From: Gammaproteobacteria bacterium UBA2675
GTDB lineage: Bacteria > Pseudomonadota > Gammaproteobacteria > Pseudomonadales > Pseudohongiellaceae
Length of the DNA stretch: 64,000 nucleotides
Assembly (NCBI GenBank): GCA_002354805.1
Contig: DEMH01000009.1
Location: 558,001 to 622,000 of the forward strand
Direction: 5' to 3'
Part shown: positions 34,536 through 43,351 of the stretch, piece after piece
How positions within the stretch are numbered: the first letter of the stretch is position 1
How the letters are laid out: each line of letters starts with the position of its first letter
Made by a program: the position numbers and the translations under genes
The notes under the pieces: model-generated
Database searches by the model: none
What the model was told of the DNA's origin: nothing
Seen by the model: the letters and a program-made list of their open reading frames with translations, nothing else

Positions 34536-36539
34536 TCAGTTGTTCTGGAAAAGTTCGCGCACGCGGTTACGCAGGCGCTCGACCTGCTCACCAATGGCTT
34601 CGCTGGCGCGGCGTTCTACTTCATTGCGCGCCATTTGCGCAAACACCTCGCGCACGCGTTGCAGGTCGGGGCTGCAATATTGCAGGCCGGGGTCCGTGAA
34701 CGCTGCGTCGCATCGAATGGGCCAGGGGATATTGTGATAATTCGGGTTGACTCGTATTGTCTGAGGTGCCGGCTCGCCCAGAATAGTGAACTCTACGCTG
34801 TAATCAAATTCACCTTGATCCAGGTTGATTCCGCCGGTACCGCTTACATCAAAATTATCCAGTCGCACGCGCAATTCCTGATTCTCATCGAGACCGTCGT
34901 TAAACAGCAGGTATGCCTCGACACTGTTGAAGCGAACGGTGTCAGGCCACTGCGCAGCGAGGTTGCCATCGGGGTTGAGCACCGAGATGGCTGCAAACAC
35001 CTGTTTCAACATAGTGATGTCCACCGAGCTGTTGGCTACCTGCATCTGGCTCGCACCAGAGATGCTGTTGAGCAGGGCGTCAACGGTATTGCCCTGCATG
35101 GTATGGCTGGTGTTGGCGTTAAAATTACCAGTGAAAAAGCCCAGTCTGGGTTTGTCCTCAGTCAGTGCGGCAGCACTGACATTCTCAAGCTGAGTCTCGA
35201 TCTCGACACGCGCAGGCCTGCTGCTGGCATTGACGGAGGCGGTCGCAGCCAGCGTGCCGTCGTAGAAACCTGCGGGCTGGCTGACCAGATTAAGCACGCC
35301 ATTCTGGATTTGCAGGGTGGCACTGACTGGTGCCAGACGCAGACCAGAATAGCTAATGGAGTCAAAGGAATGGTTGCCGCGCAAATCCAGTGTGTTCAGG
35401 ATCTCCAGTGGCAGCTCAGTTGCATTGGCGGTGGATGTGCCGCCACTGGTACCAGAGCCTGGGGCAGAGACTTGTCCTTGTTCGGAGGCAGGCAGCCAGT
35501 CGTCGAGGTTGATGTCGCCGCCGCGCAATTCGTAGCCAATCATCATGCGACGGTTGCCGGTGGCGAACAACAGGTCGCCGGTCAATTCCACGCTGGTGTC
35601 ATTGAGTCCCAGCAACAGCTCCTGCAGTGTGACACCTTCGGTATCACCGTTGACCCGCAGAGTCTGCACAGTAATCTGCTGCTCGTCTGGCGCTGGCATG
35701 CTGTCTTCTGGTAACGCCATGAAGTTTTCCAGCAGGTAACTAAGATTAAACGGCTGACTGCTGAGGTCAGCCTGCCAGCTCAGATCGTTGCGGAAGTTAT
35801 TGATTTCGGCTGAGCCGGTAATCAGCAATGGGCTGAGATTGAATCTGATGTCGCTCAGTGCAATGTCACCAGCGTCCAGGTCGATGGATGTGTCACTCTG
35901 CAGATTCAGGTCGAGACGCCGATTGGTGGTCTGATCAATCAGCTGAGTGCTGATTTCCAGCGGAAACTCCTGGCCCTGCAGGTTGGTATTCGAGCCCGAC
36001 AGGTTCAGACGTCGCAGGCTGGCATTGAGCCCCTGTTGCTGATCCTGTATGTCGATACTCGCATTATTGAGGGTCACCTGCGCAATGTTGATATCGACCG
36101 GTATGCTGCCGGCACTGCTGGTCTGGGCAGGTGCCTCACTGGGTGGCAGGTCCAGCAGCCAGTTGGTCTGGCCGTTGCTGTCGACGGTCCAGTTGATGTG
36201 CAGGTCTTCGGCAATGAATTCCTGAAGGTTCAGCTCTCCCCGGAACAGGCCTGCTGGTTCCAGCCGAAGTGCTACGTTAGAGAAGGAAGCCAGCTCCTGC
36301 GGTGTCACGCCATTGCTCAGGCGCACATCCTGCAGGCTGAGCCCGAAAACCGGCCTGAAAGTCCAGTTCATGTCCCCGGCAATCTGCAGTTGCAGGCCTG
36401 TCTGGCTGGCGACCAGGTCCTCCAGCACGGGTCGGTACCGATTGGGGTCGATTACCACAAATAGAATCAACGCCAGCGCAACAACAAAAACAAGCAGGCC
36501 GGTGATAAAAAAAGTCAGGTACTTCAATAACTTTGACAT
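34536..36539 (-). CDS. AsmA-family envelope protein
   Basis: A 667-residue protein from ATG 36537-36539 (MSKLLKYLTFF); an ATG four codons upstream is also possible. One N-terminal membrane anchor is followed by the AsmA N-domain (DPNRYRPVLEDLVASQTGLQ, GDMNWTFRPVFGLSLQDVRL) and a long beta-rich repeat region, ending with the AsmA C-domain (GIANLDQGEF-type GGINLDQGEFDYSVEF). AsmA proteins are thought to bridge the periplasm and help move phospholipids to the outer membrane. It precedes mutY, a pairing seen in other gammaproteobacteria. Confidence 0.9.
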   Translation of the reverse strand: MSKLLKYLTFFITGLLVFVVALALILFVVIDPNRYRPVLEDLVASQTGLQLQIAGDMNWTFRPVFGLSLQDVRLSNGVTPQELASFSNVALRLEPAGLFRGELNLQEFIAEDLHINWTVDSNGQTNWLLDLPPSEAPAQTSSAGSIPVDINIAQVTLNNASIDIQDQQQGLNASLRRLNLSGSNTNLQGQEFPLEISTQLIDQTTNRRLDLNLQSDTSIDLDAGDIALSDIRFNLSPLLITGSAEINNFRNDLSWQADLSSQPFNLSYLLENFMALPEDSMPAPDEQQITVQTLRVNGDTEGVTLQELLLGLNDTSVELTGDLLFATGNRRMMIGYELRGGDINLDDWLPASEQGQVSAPGSGTSGGTSTANATELPLEILNTLDLRGNHSFDSISYSGLRLAPVSATLQIQNGVLNLVSQPAGFYDGTLAATASVNASSRPARVEIETQLENVSAAALTEDKPRLGFFTGNFNANTSHTMQGNTVDALLNSISGASQMQVANSSVDITMLKQVFAAISVLNPDGNLAAQWPDTVRFNSVEAYLLFNDGLDENQELRVRLDNFDVSGTGGINLDQGEFDYSVEFTILGEPAPQTIRVNPNYHNIPWPIRCDAAFTDPGLQYCSPDLQRVREVFAQMARNEVERRASEAIGEQVERLRNRVRELFQNN

Positions 36540-36685
36540 GGATTGCCGCATCCCCGGAGCAGACTGAACATGGCCTTTGATTGTCGCACGAAATCGGATG
36601 GGTGCAAAATTTGCGAAGTTTGAGGAGGTTCTGGCGGGATGTCAGGCGGTAGTTGCAGGGAAGCAACTCTGTGAGACAGCGAAGC

Positions 36686-36709
36686 GACGGCTGCCTGGCA
36701 GCAGCCGTC
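36686..36709 (-). terminator. Hairpin downstream of the DUF4168 gene
   Basis: A perfect 9-bp stem (GACGGCTGC / GCAGCCGTC) with a 6-nt loop, 24 bp past the stop on the minus strand. No U-tract, so the role is inferred from position. Confidence 0.45.
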
Positions 36710-36732
36710 AGTGCTGCGCTTAAAGAAACCCC

Positions 36733-37107
36733 TCAGGAGTTGGCTTCAATGGCGGTCTCCAGCTCCTGCAAAAGTGCCGGGTCTGCTGACGCCATCTGAA
36801 TGATCTGATTGTACTGTTGAATGCTCAGATCATTGGCCTCAACGGCCTGCTGCATTTCTCCCTGCGCAGCCTGCTGCAGGGTGTTAGCTTCAGCTTCATC
36901 AGTTACCGACTGCAGCTGCTGTGCATACCGCATCTGGATTTCCATGATGTCAGTGTAGGCTGCCACAAAGTTATCCTTCAGCTCGGCTGTCAGTTCCATT
37001 TGCGGCGCACTCTGTGGCGCGGCCTGCGGTGCTGGCTGGGCGTGAACGGGTGCAGCGAGGAAGGCAAGAGCGCAGGTCAGCGGCAAGAAAATCAGCTTCT
37101 TCAACAT
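36733..37107 (-). CDS. DUF4168 family periplasmic protein
   Basis: A 124-residue protein with a clear signal peptide (cleaved about VHAQPAP), a Pro/Gln/Ala linker and a helical domain that matches DUF4168: LKDNFVAAYTDIMEIQMRYAQQL, ANTLQQAAQGEMQQAVEAN and the LSIQQYNQIIQMASADPALL end. The function of the family is unknown. The ATG has GGAGG about 10 bp upstream. It has its own spacer on both sides, and the 230-bp gap toward the sigma-54 regulator (37108-37339) shows only weak promoter-like sequence. Confidence 0.8.
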   Translation of the reverse strand: MLKKLIFLPLTCALAFLAAPVHAQPAPQAAPQSAPQMELTAELKDNFVAAYTDIMEIQMRYAQQLQSVTDEAEANTLQQAAQGEMQQAVEANDLSIQQYNQIIQMASADPALLQELETAIEANS

Positions 37108-37339
37108 GATGGGTATCCTCCATAGTGTTCATGTGCCATGCTGTTATTCAAGCATCATGCCAGTCTGTGGCTTTGTCTAATTCACTGATATTGTTAGTTA
37201 AATGATTTTCGATTGAGGCTTGTCTGGTGTGTCAGAGTGGCGCATGTGCCTCCATGGGTGTGTCAGACAGCCATTCAGGCATCAATTCAGGCACCAATTC
37301 CGCCAGCCCGGGCGCGGCCTTGCCGGCACGCTGATCCAG

Positions 37340-38830
37340 TTAGCTGTGATCGCCAGTTTCCGCATCTGTGTCATCGCCGAGCTTGCGATACAGCGTTCTT
37401 CGACCAATACCAAGGGCATTGGCGGTTTGCCGTTTGTTTCCTTTAAAGCGCTGCAGGGTATAGTCAATATAGGCCTGCTCCAGCACGGGTAGTGAGGTCC
37501 AGGTTTCCGGATCCGGCTGGCTGCCCTCAAGGCGGTTGATCAATGCCAGAAATGCCGATTCCCGCGACGCTCCGCCACCGATCTCTGCTTTGTATGCATC
37601 ACTGATTTCGGGTGCCGACAATGTTGAGCTGGCGTGCCGCAGGCGCTCCGGCATGTCCTGCAGCCCGATTTCGCTGCCCTGACAGAACGTGACGGCTCGC
37701 TCGATGGTGCTGGCGAGTTCGCGCACATTGCCGGGGAAGTCGTATTGACGCAGCCGCAACAGGACGGGCTCATCGATCGCCGTTATGTTTTTGTTCTGCT
37801 GCAGGCTGACGCGCCGGATGAAATGTGCAATCAAAAGATCAAGATCATCGTCCCGATCACGTAGCGCGGGCACCTCGATAGCGAAGGTCTGCAGGCGAAA
37901 ATACAGATCCTCACGAAAGCGCCCGTCGTTTACCTCCTGCTCCAGCTTACGGTTGGTGGCGGCAAGAATACGGACATCCAGCTGTTTCTCCTGATCAGCC
38001 CCTACCGGTCGAATACGACCATCCTGCAGAATTCGCAGTAACTTGGCCTGCATCTCGACAGGCATTTCACCAATTTCATCCAGCAGCAGACTGCCACCGT
38101 CTGCCTCGGCAAACAGGCCCTGACGTGCCTTCTGGGCACCCGTAAATGCGGTTGCGGTGTGGCCGAAGAGCTCACTTTCCAGCAGCGCTGGCGGGATGCC
38201 CGCGCAATTGATGGCAATGAAAGGCGCGTTGTTTCGATCGCTTTCGGCATGAATGGCGCGTGCCACGAGCTCCTTGCCAGTGCCACTTTCACCGGAGATC
38301 AACACCGGACCGCCCGCTCGCGCGACCATCCGGATATTGTTGAATAACTGCTGCATGGCCAGACTGCGGCCCAGCATGCCGTGAAACTCCTGGTCGTCAA
38401 TCAGAGCCTTGTAGCGTGCCAGTTCTTCCTGGAGCCGGCGACGCTGTATGACCCGTTCGGCACTGATTCGCAAGTGATCCAGTTTGATGGGTTTGGTTAA
38501 AAAGTCATCGGCCCCCTGCTTGAGAGCGTCGACGGCCTGCTCTACGGTGCCAAACGCAGTAACCATGATAAACCCTGGTCCAGGGCTGTTTTGCTGAGAG
38601 CTTGTTGCCCGGATATGACCCAACAGATCCAGTCCGGTGTCCCCGGGGAGACGCAGGTCGCTGATAATCAATTGCACGTCATGCTTCTCAAGCATCAGCG
38701 CGGCTTTGCGTGCATCACTAACAGCCATCACCTGGTAGCCGGCATCCGTCAGCTCTTCGGTGAGCAGCTCTCGCAGTGACTCATCGTCCTCGACAATTAA
38801 AACGGTGTCTTGTGTGATGTTGTCATCCAT
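37340..38830 (-). CDS. Sigma-54-dependent response regulator (NtrC family)
   Basis: A 496-residue activator. The receiver (1-125) has E14/D15/D16 and phospho-acceptor D58 in LIISDLRLPG. The AAA+ domain (~145-375) has Walker A GESGTGKE, Walker B SLLLDEIGEMP and the arginine-finger region FREDLYFRL. The sigma-54-contacting loop, normally GAFTGA, reads TAFTGA (T227-A232) after ELFGHTA. A C-terminal Fis-type HTH (GNKRQTANALGIGRRTLYRKL) follows. It lies 51 bp downstream of the kinase gene and is its likely partner. With the first Gly of the loop replaced, classic sigma-54 activation is uncertain. Confidence 0.9.
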   Translation of the reverse strand: MDDNITQDTVLIVEDDESLRELLTEELTDAGYQVMAVSDARKAALMLEKHDVQLIISDLRLPGDTGLDLLGHIRATSSQQNSPGPGFIMVTAFGTVEQAVDALKQGADDFLTKPIKLDHLRISAERVIQRRRLQEELARYKALIDDQEFHGMLGRSLAMQQLFNNIRMVARAGGPVLISGESGTGKELVARAIHAESDRNNAPFIAINCAGIPPALLESELFGHTATAFTGAQKARQGLFAEADGGSLLLDEIGEMPVEMQAKLLRILQDGRIRPVGADQEKQLDVRILAATNRKLEQEVNDGRFREDLYFRLQTFAIEVPALRDRDDDLDLLIAHFIRRVSLQQNKNITAIDEPVLLRLRQYDFPGNVRELASTIERAVTFCQGSEIGLQDMPERLRHASSTLSAPEISDAYKAEIGGGASRESAFLALINRLEGSQPDPETWTSLPVLEQAYIDYTLQRFKGNKRQTANALGIGRRTLYRKLGDDTDAETGDHS

Positions 38831-38881
38831 TCGATGTCCCGGTGCGTTTCCTCTGGTCGGTTCATGGGCGGTCAGGGTGCG

Positions 38882-40318
38882 TCAGGCCTGAGGGGCTGAC
38901 GCAGGCAGATGGATCGTGAAGCAGGCGCCGCCCAGACGTTCGGAGCGCGCCACCGAGATATGTCCTCCGTGGTCAGCAACGGCTGCGTGGGCAACAGCAA
39001 GTCCCAGCCCCGTGCCCTGACCCACTGGTTTGGTCGTAAAAAATGGGTCGAACAGATTTGGCAGCTCGTCTTTGCTGATTCCGTCCCCATCATCCTCGAT
39101 CATGATGCGGGTTGATTGCGACCCTGATGTGTCCACGACATCCCAGCTGATCCTGATCTGAGACTGGCAGGCATGAAGCGCATTGCCGATCAGATTGCTG
39201 AGAGCCTGGTCGAAGCGCATCGCGTCCACTCGCACACGAAGGGGGCTGCCCTCGACCTTGATAGTCGGCTGGCCGTCGCACAGTGAGTCCCTGGCGCTGG
39301 GCGCTGCTGCCAGCGCATGGTCGGTGGCCTGTTCGACCAGCTGGCTGATTTCCAGGCTGACACGCTGCAGCGGGTTATCGCGGCCATAATCCAGCAGCTG
39401 CCGGATGATGACTTCCATGCGCTGGGCCTGGGAACGAATCTGCGTCAGACAGCGACCGGTCCTGGACTCGCTGTCCGTTTCCCGCAGGGCCTGCTGGGCT
39501 TTGCCGTCCAGAGCCGCCAGCGGGCTGCCGAGCTCGTGAGCGATACCGGCTGACAGGCGCCCAATTGTTGCCAGTTTTTCTGAGCTCTCTATGCGGTCCA
39601 GCATGTTGTTGATGCTGCCAGATATATTCCTGACTTCTGCTGGGCCTTCGATCGCGAGGCGGGCCTGGGAGTCTTTGCTCCTGATCTGCTTTATCCCCTC
39701 CAGCATCCGGCGCAGTGGTCTGCCCAGTGCATAGTGATGACCTCCGATCACGATAATGGCCAGTAGCAGGCAGAGGCCGGCAAGCGCAAACCAGGCGGTG
39801 GCGCGCACCATGGCGATGTAGTTACTGAAGTCGCTGCCGCGCCGGGTCAGTTGCAACAGCCCGTTGATGCGACCACCGGCATCGGTCAGAGGCACGAAGT
39901 AGGAGAAAATTTCCTCATTGCCTGCCTGAGAGAATTCGCCCAGCTGATCGCCAGAGGCGGCCAGTGATGCTGCCTGATCGGTCGCCACGCGCGCCGCGCG
40001 GCGGCCACTGCGGGCTACTTCTTCACCATTTTCGTCGTAGACATAGGCGCCGTAGACTACGTCGATGGTGAATGCGGAATTCAATGCCTGGTTGATCGAA
40101 CCGATGCGATCCCGTTCAAGCGCATGACTCAAGGGCAGGCGGATGGCATGTGCGATCAGCTCGATATCCTGCTGCATGCGCTGATTTACCTGATCTTCCA
40201 GCAGGCGCAGCGACCACGAACCCGCCAGCGCCACTACCAGCACAACCGGGATCAGCACGCCAGCCAGCAATGCCAGACGCAGGGTATAGAGATTTTTGAC
40301 CGAGCCGGGAATCTGCAT
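38882..40318 (-). CDS. Sensor histidine kinase of the sigma-54 two-component pair
   Basis: A 478-residue inner-membrane kinase. Two membrane segments (about 14-34 and 168-190) enclose a ~135-residue periplasmic sensor with the segment VVYGAYVYDENGEEVARSG. Then come a HAMP domain, HisKA with the phospho-His in SAGIAHELGSPLAAL, and HATPase_c (DDGDGISKDELPNLFDPFF, GTGLGLAVAHAAV). The layout resembles NtrB/ZraS-like kinases. It is divergent from hisB and leads the kinase-regulator operon. The signal is unknown; the fold of the sensor is not recognisable from sequence. Confidence 0.9.
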   Translation of the reverse strand: MQIPGSVKNLYTLRLALLAGVLIPVVLVVALAGSWSLRLLEDQVNQRMQQDIELIAHAIRLPLSHALERDRIGSINQALNSAFTIDVVYGAYVYDENGEEVARSGRRAARVATDQAASLAASGDQLGEFSQAGNEEIFSYFVPLTDAGGRINGLLQLTRRGSDFSNYIAMVRATAWFALAGLCLLLAIIVIGGHHYALGRPLRRMLEGIKQIRSKDSQARLAIEGPAEVRNISGSINNMLDRIESSEKLATIGRLSAGIAHELGSPLAALDGKAQQALRETDSESRTGRCLTQIRSQAQRMEVIIRQLLDYGRDNPLQRVSLEISQLVEQATDHALAAAPSARDSLCDGQPTIKVEGSPLRVRVDAMRFDQALSNLIGNALHACQSQIRISWDVVDTSGSQSTRIMIEDDGDGISKDELPNLFDPFFTTKPVGQGTGLGLAVAHAAVADHGGHISVARSERLGGACFTIHLPASAPQA

Positions 40319-40388
40319 GTTTTTTTACTTTAGCAGTCCGGCCGGCGGATGGGAAACGCGCTACTGGCTGGCAATGGCCTTAAAGGCG

Positions 40389-40394
40389 TATAAT
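40389..40394 (+). promoter_or_regulatory. -10 element for the his genes
   Basis: A perfect TATAAT 34 bp upstream of hisB, within a short divergent spacer. The -35 region is poor (TGGCTG-like at 16-18 bp). No his leader peptide or attenuator is visible, since hisB is not the start of the usual operon. Confidence 0.5.
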
Positions 40395-40427
40395 GCGCGC
40401 GCAATTCAGACTTTTCAGGATAGGTTG

Positions 40428-41033
40428 ATGTCTACATCGTCAGAGCAGGGCCGTCAGGCAGCGGTCGAGCGCAATACCAAAGAAACGCAGATCAAGGTTT
40501 CAGTTAACCTGGATGGCAGTGGCGTATTGAAGTGCCAGACAGGCTTGCCGTTTCTGGATCACATGCTGGATCAGATTGCCCGTCACGGCCTGATCGACAT
40601 GGATATTGTCGCCAATGGTGATCTGGAAATTGATGCCCACCACACCGTCGAGGACCTGGGCATCACGCTTGGTATGGCATTCAACAAGGCGCTGGATCGA
40701 AAGGGCATTCGCCGCTACGGACATGCCTATGTGCCACTGGATGAGGCCCTGTCGCGGGTTGTCATCGACTTTTCCGGTCGCCCTGGTCTGGAATTCCACG
40801 TGCCGTTCACCCGCGCCTCTGTGGGTGGTTTTGATGTGGACCTGTTCCACGAGTTCTTCCAGGGATTCGTCAATCATGCGCTGGTAACCCTGCATGTCGA
40901 CAATCTGCGCGGGCACAATACTCATCACCAGATTGAAACCGTATTCAAGGCCTTTGGACGTGCGCTGCGCATGGCCATGGAAATTGATCCACGCAGTGCC
41001 AACGTTGTGCCCTCCACCAAGGGTTGTCTGTAA
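40428..41033 (+). CDS. hisB: Imidazoleglycerol-phosphate dehydratase
   Basis: A 201-residue monofunctional HisB (no phosphatase domain, unlike E. coli), the sixth step of histidine synthesis. Metal-binding motifs: FLDHMLDQIARHG, HHTVEDLGI, and HHQIETVFKAFGRALR, plus the RNTKET start. The ATG at 40428 (MSTSSEQG) has AGGA upstream; an in-frame extension to 40296 would cross the promoter. It begins the run hisB-hisH-hisA-hisF. Confidence 0.97.
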   Translation: MSTSSEQGRQAAVERNTKETQIKVSVNLDGSGVLKCQTGLPFLDHMLDQIARHGLIDMDIVANGDLEIDAHHTVEDLGITLGMAFNKALDRKGIRRYGHAYVPLDEALSRVVIDFSGRPGLEFHVPFTRASVGGFDVDLFHEFFQGFVNHALVTLHVDNLRGHNTHHQIETVFKAFGRALRMAMEIDPRSANVVPSTKGCL

Positions 41034-41060
41034 GCCATTGAACGACCGGTCGACACGCGT

Positions 41061-41723
41061 ATGAATAATGTAGCTGTTATCGACTACGGAATGGGCAACC
41101 TGCATTCCGTATCGAAAGCCATGGAAAGCCTGGGCGACGATGTCCGGGTAGAAATTACCAGCGATGCATCGCGCATTCTGGCAGCCGACCGAATCATTTT
41201 TCCTGGCGTCGGCGCCATACGTGATTGCATGGCCGAGATCCGCAGACTTGGCGTTGATGATATCGTCAGTCAGGCTCTGGCAGCCAGCAAACCCGTACTG
41301 GCCATCTGTGTTGGCATGCAGGCCTTGATGGAAAGCAGCGAAGAAAACGGGCACGTCGAGTGTCTGGGATTGCTGCCAGGTACGGTTAAACGCTTTGGCG
41401 GCGAGACTGGCAATGGCGTTTTGCTTGATGTTGACGGCAAACGTCTCAAAGTGCCGCACATGGGCTGGAACCAGGTACAGCAGAGGCAGGCCCACCCACT
41501 GTGGCAGGGCATCGAAGACAACAGCCGCTTCTATTTTGTTCACAGCTACTTTGTGGCACCAACGGATGCGTCACTGTGTGCAGCGACCACAGATTATGGG
41601 CATACATTTGCATCCGCGTTGAGCAAAGGCTCTCTGTTTGCCGTTCAGTTTCACCCTGAAAAAAGCCAGCACAGCGGCCTGCAGCTGCTGCGTAATTTTC
41701 TGGCCTGGGATGGTCGCGCCTGA
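41061..41723 (+). CDS. hisH: Imidazole glycerol phosphate synthase, glutaminase subunit
   Basis: A 220-residue class-I glutamine amidotransferase. The nucleophile Cys lies in LAICVGMQAL; the His-Glu pair in VQFHPEKSQHSG; the N-terminal YGMGNLHSV and PGVGAIRDC are standard. It supplies ammonia to HisF, two genes downstream, making IGP and AICAR. Confidence 0.96.
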   Translation: MNNVAVIDYGMGNLHSVSKAMESLGDDVRVEITSDASRILAADRIIFPGVGAIRDCMAEIRRLGVDDIVSQALAASKPVLAICVGMQALMESSEENGHVECLGLLPGTVKRFGGETGNGVLLDVDGKRLKVPHMGWNQVQQRQAHPLWQGIEDNSRFYFVHSYFVAPTDASLCAATTDYGHTFASALSKGSLFAVQFHPEKSQHSGLQLLRNFLAWDGRA

Positions 41724-41788
41724 CCGGCGGCTAACTGCAGGTGTTTGATTTTCCCAAAAGAAGACAATTTTTTGCAAGGTTTTGACTC

Positions 41789-42532
41789 ATGCTGGTGATA
41801 CCCGCGATTGACTTGAAAGACGGCCAGTGCGTTCGCCTGCGCCAGGGACGTATGGAAGATTCAACTGTTTTCTCCGACAACCCGGTCCAGACAGCTCAGC
41901 ACTGGAAGGAACAGGGTGCCAGACGATTGCATCTGGTCGATCTGAATGGCGCGTTTGCTGGTGAGCCGGTCAATGGAGCCATCGTTGAGGCGATCGCCAA
42001 AGCCTACCCTGACCTGCCCTTGCAGATCGGCGGCGGTATCCGTGATCTGAAAACCATCGAATACTATCTGGGTGTTGGTGTCCAATACGTGATCATCGGT
42101 ACACAGGCTGTCAAAGAACCTGTGTTTGTGACGCAGGCCTGCCGCGAATTCCCTGGTCGGGTAATTGTGGGTCTGGACGCCAAAGATGGCTGGGTTGCAA
42201 CGGATGGCTGGGCGGAAGTATCAACCACCAATGTAGTAGACCTGGCACAACAGTTTGCTCATGATGGTGTTGAAGCGATCATCTATACAGATATCGCTCG
42301 CGACGGCATGATGCAGGGCGTTAACGTCGAAGCCACTGTAAGGCTGGCAAGCGCGACGCGCGTCCCGGTGATTGCGTCGGGCGGTGTCAGTCGTATGGAA
42401 GATATTGCCGAGCTGGTTTCTGTCGCCAAAACGCCTTCAGGTGGCGGTATTATGGGAGCCATTACCGGACGTGCAATCTATGAGGGTGCGTTGGACCTGG
42501 CGGCAGCGCAGGCATATTGCGACAGCCACTGA
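41789..42532 (+). CDS. hisA: ProFAR isomerase
   Basis: A 247-residue TIM barrel carrying out the Amadori step of histidine synthesis. Seen: MLVIPAIDLKDGQCVRLRQG with the catalytic Asp, the first phosphate loop IGGGIRDL, the second catalytic Asp in YTDIARDGMMQG, and IASGGVSRMEDI. It lies between hisH and hisF, the usual order. Confidence 0.96.
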   Translation: MLVIPAIDLKDGQCVRLRQGRMEDSTVFSDNPVQTAQHWKEQGARRLHLVDLNGAFAGEPVNGAIVEAIAKAYPDLPLQIGGGIRDLKTIEYYLGVGVQYVIIGTQAVKEPVFVTQACREFPGRVIVGLDAKDGWVATDGWAEVSTTNVVDLAQQFAHDGVEAIIYTDIARDGMMQGVNVEATVRLASATRVPVIASGGVSRMEDIAELVSVAKTPSGGGIMGAITGRAIYEGALDLAAAQAYCDSH

Positions 42533-42577
42533 ACTCTGGCGTAATCATTCAGGATGACTATTAGGAATTAAAGGCGC

Positions 42578-43351
42578 ATGGCACTAGCAAAACGAATCAT
42601 CCCCTGCCTGGACTGTGACAAGGGACGGGTTGTCAAAGGCGTAAAATTCGAAGACATCCGTGATGCAGGTGACCCGGTCGAAATATCGCGACGTTACAGC
42701 GATGCAGGTGCCGATGAAATCACGTTTCTTGATATAACAGCCTCCAGTGAAGGGCGCGAAACAACCGTTCAGACTGTGGAGGCGATAGCTGGTCAGGTGT
42801 TCATTCCGCTGACAGTTGGCGGTGGCATCCGAACTCTGGAAGATATCAGAACCATGCTCAATGCCGGCGCCGACAAGGTGTCGATCAATACCGCCGCTGT
42901 GGTAAACCCGGAGTTTGTACGCGAGGCTGCAGCGCGATTCGGGTCTCAGTGCATTGTGGTTGCGGTGGATGCCAAGAAAGTAAGCGAGGCCGGTGAGCCT
43001 GGCCGCTGGGAAATATTCACGCATGGTGGTCGCAAACCAACCGGCCTGGATGCCATTGAATGGGTCAAGCGCATGGTGTCTTACGGGGCAGGAGAAATTC
43101 TTTTGACCAGTATGGATCGTGATGGCACAAAAATCGGATTCGACCTGGCCCTGAATCGTGCGGTCAGTGACGCGGTTGATGTGCCTGTCATCGCATCAGG
43201 TGGTGTGGGTGAGCTGCAGCATCTGGTAGATGGTGTGCTGGAAGGTGGCGCTGACGCGGTATTGGCTGCCAGTATCTTCCACTTTGGTGAATACACAATC
43301 CCGCAGGCCAAACAATACATGGCCGAGCATGGCATTGAGATGCGCCTATAG
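42578..43351 (+). CDS. hisF: Imidazole glycerol phosphate synthase, cyclase subunit
   Basis: A 257-residue TIM barrel partner of HisH. Catalytic Asp residues lie in IIPCLDCDKGRVVKG and LLTSMDRDGTKIGFD; phosphate loops are VGGGIRTLEDI and ASGGVGELQHL. The last 6 bp overlap the end of the convergent yibQ. HisG, D, C and I are not in this window. Confidence 0.97.
   Translation: MALAKRIIPCLDCDKGRVVKGVKFEDIRDAGDPVEISRRYSDAGADEITFLDITASSEGRETTVQTVEAIAGQVFIPLTVGGGIRTLEDIRTMLNAGADKVSINTAAVVNPEFVREAAARFGSQCIVVAVDAKKVSEAGEPGRWEIFTHGGRKPTGLDAIEWVKRMVSYGAGEILLTSMDRDGTKIGFDLALNRAVSDAVDVPVIASGGVGELQHLVDGVLEGGADAVLAASIFHFGEYTIPQAKQYMAEHGIEMRL

Noticed and set aside
34506..35714. A 402-residue frame antisense to the AsmA-like gene.
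   Set aside because: Same pattern: long shadow frame over a well-supported gene, no motifs, no ribosome site.
37150..37180. A sigma-54-like site TGGCATGATGCTTGAA on the minus strand upstream of the DUF4168 gene, near the sigma-54 regulator.
   Set aside because: The -12 element has GA instead of the nearly invariant GC, so a functional site is unlikely without other evidence.
40500..41543. A 347-residue frame antisense to hisB and hisH.
   Set aside because: Spans two certain genes on the opposite strand and shows no family similarity.
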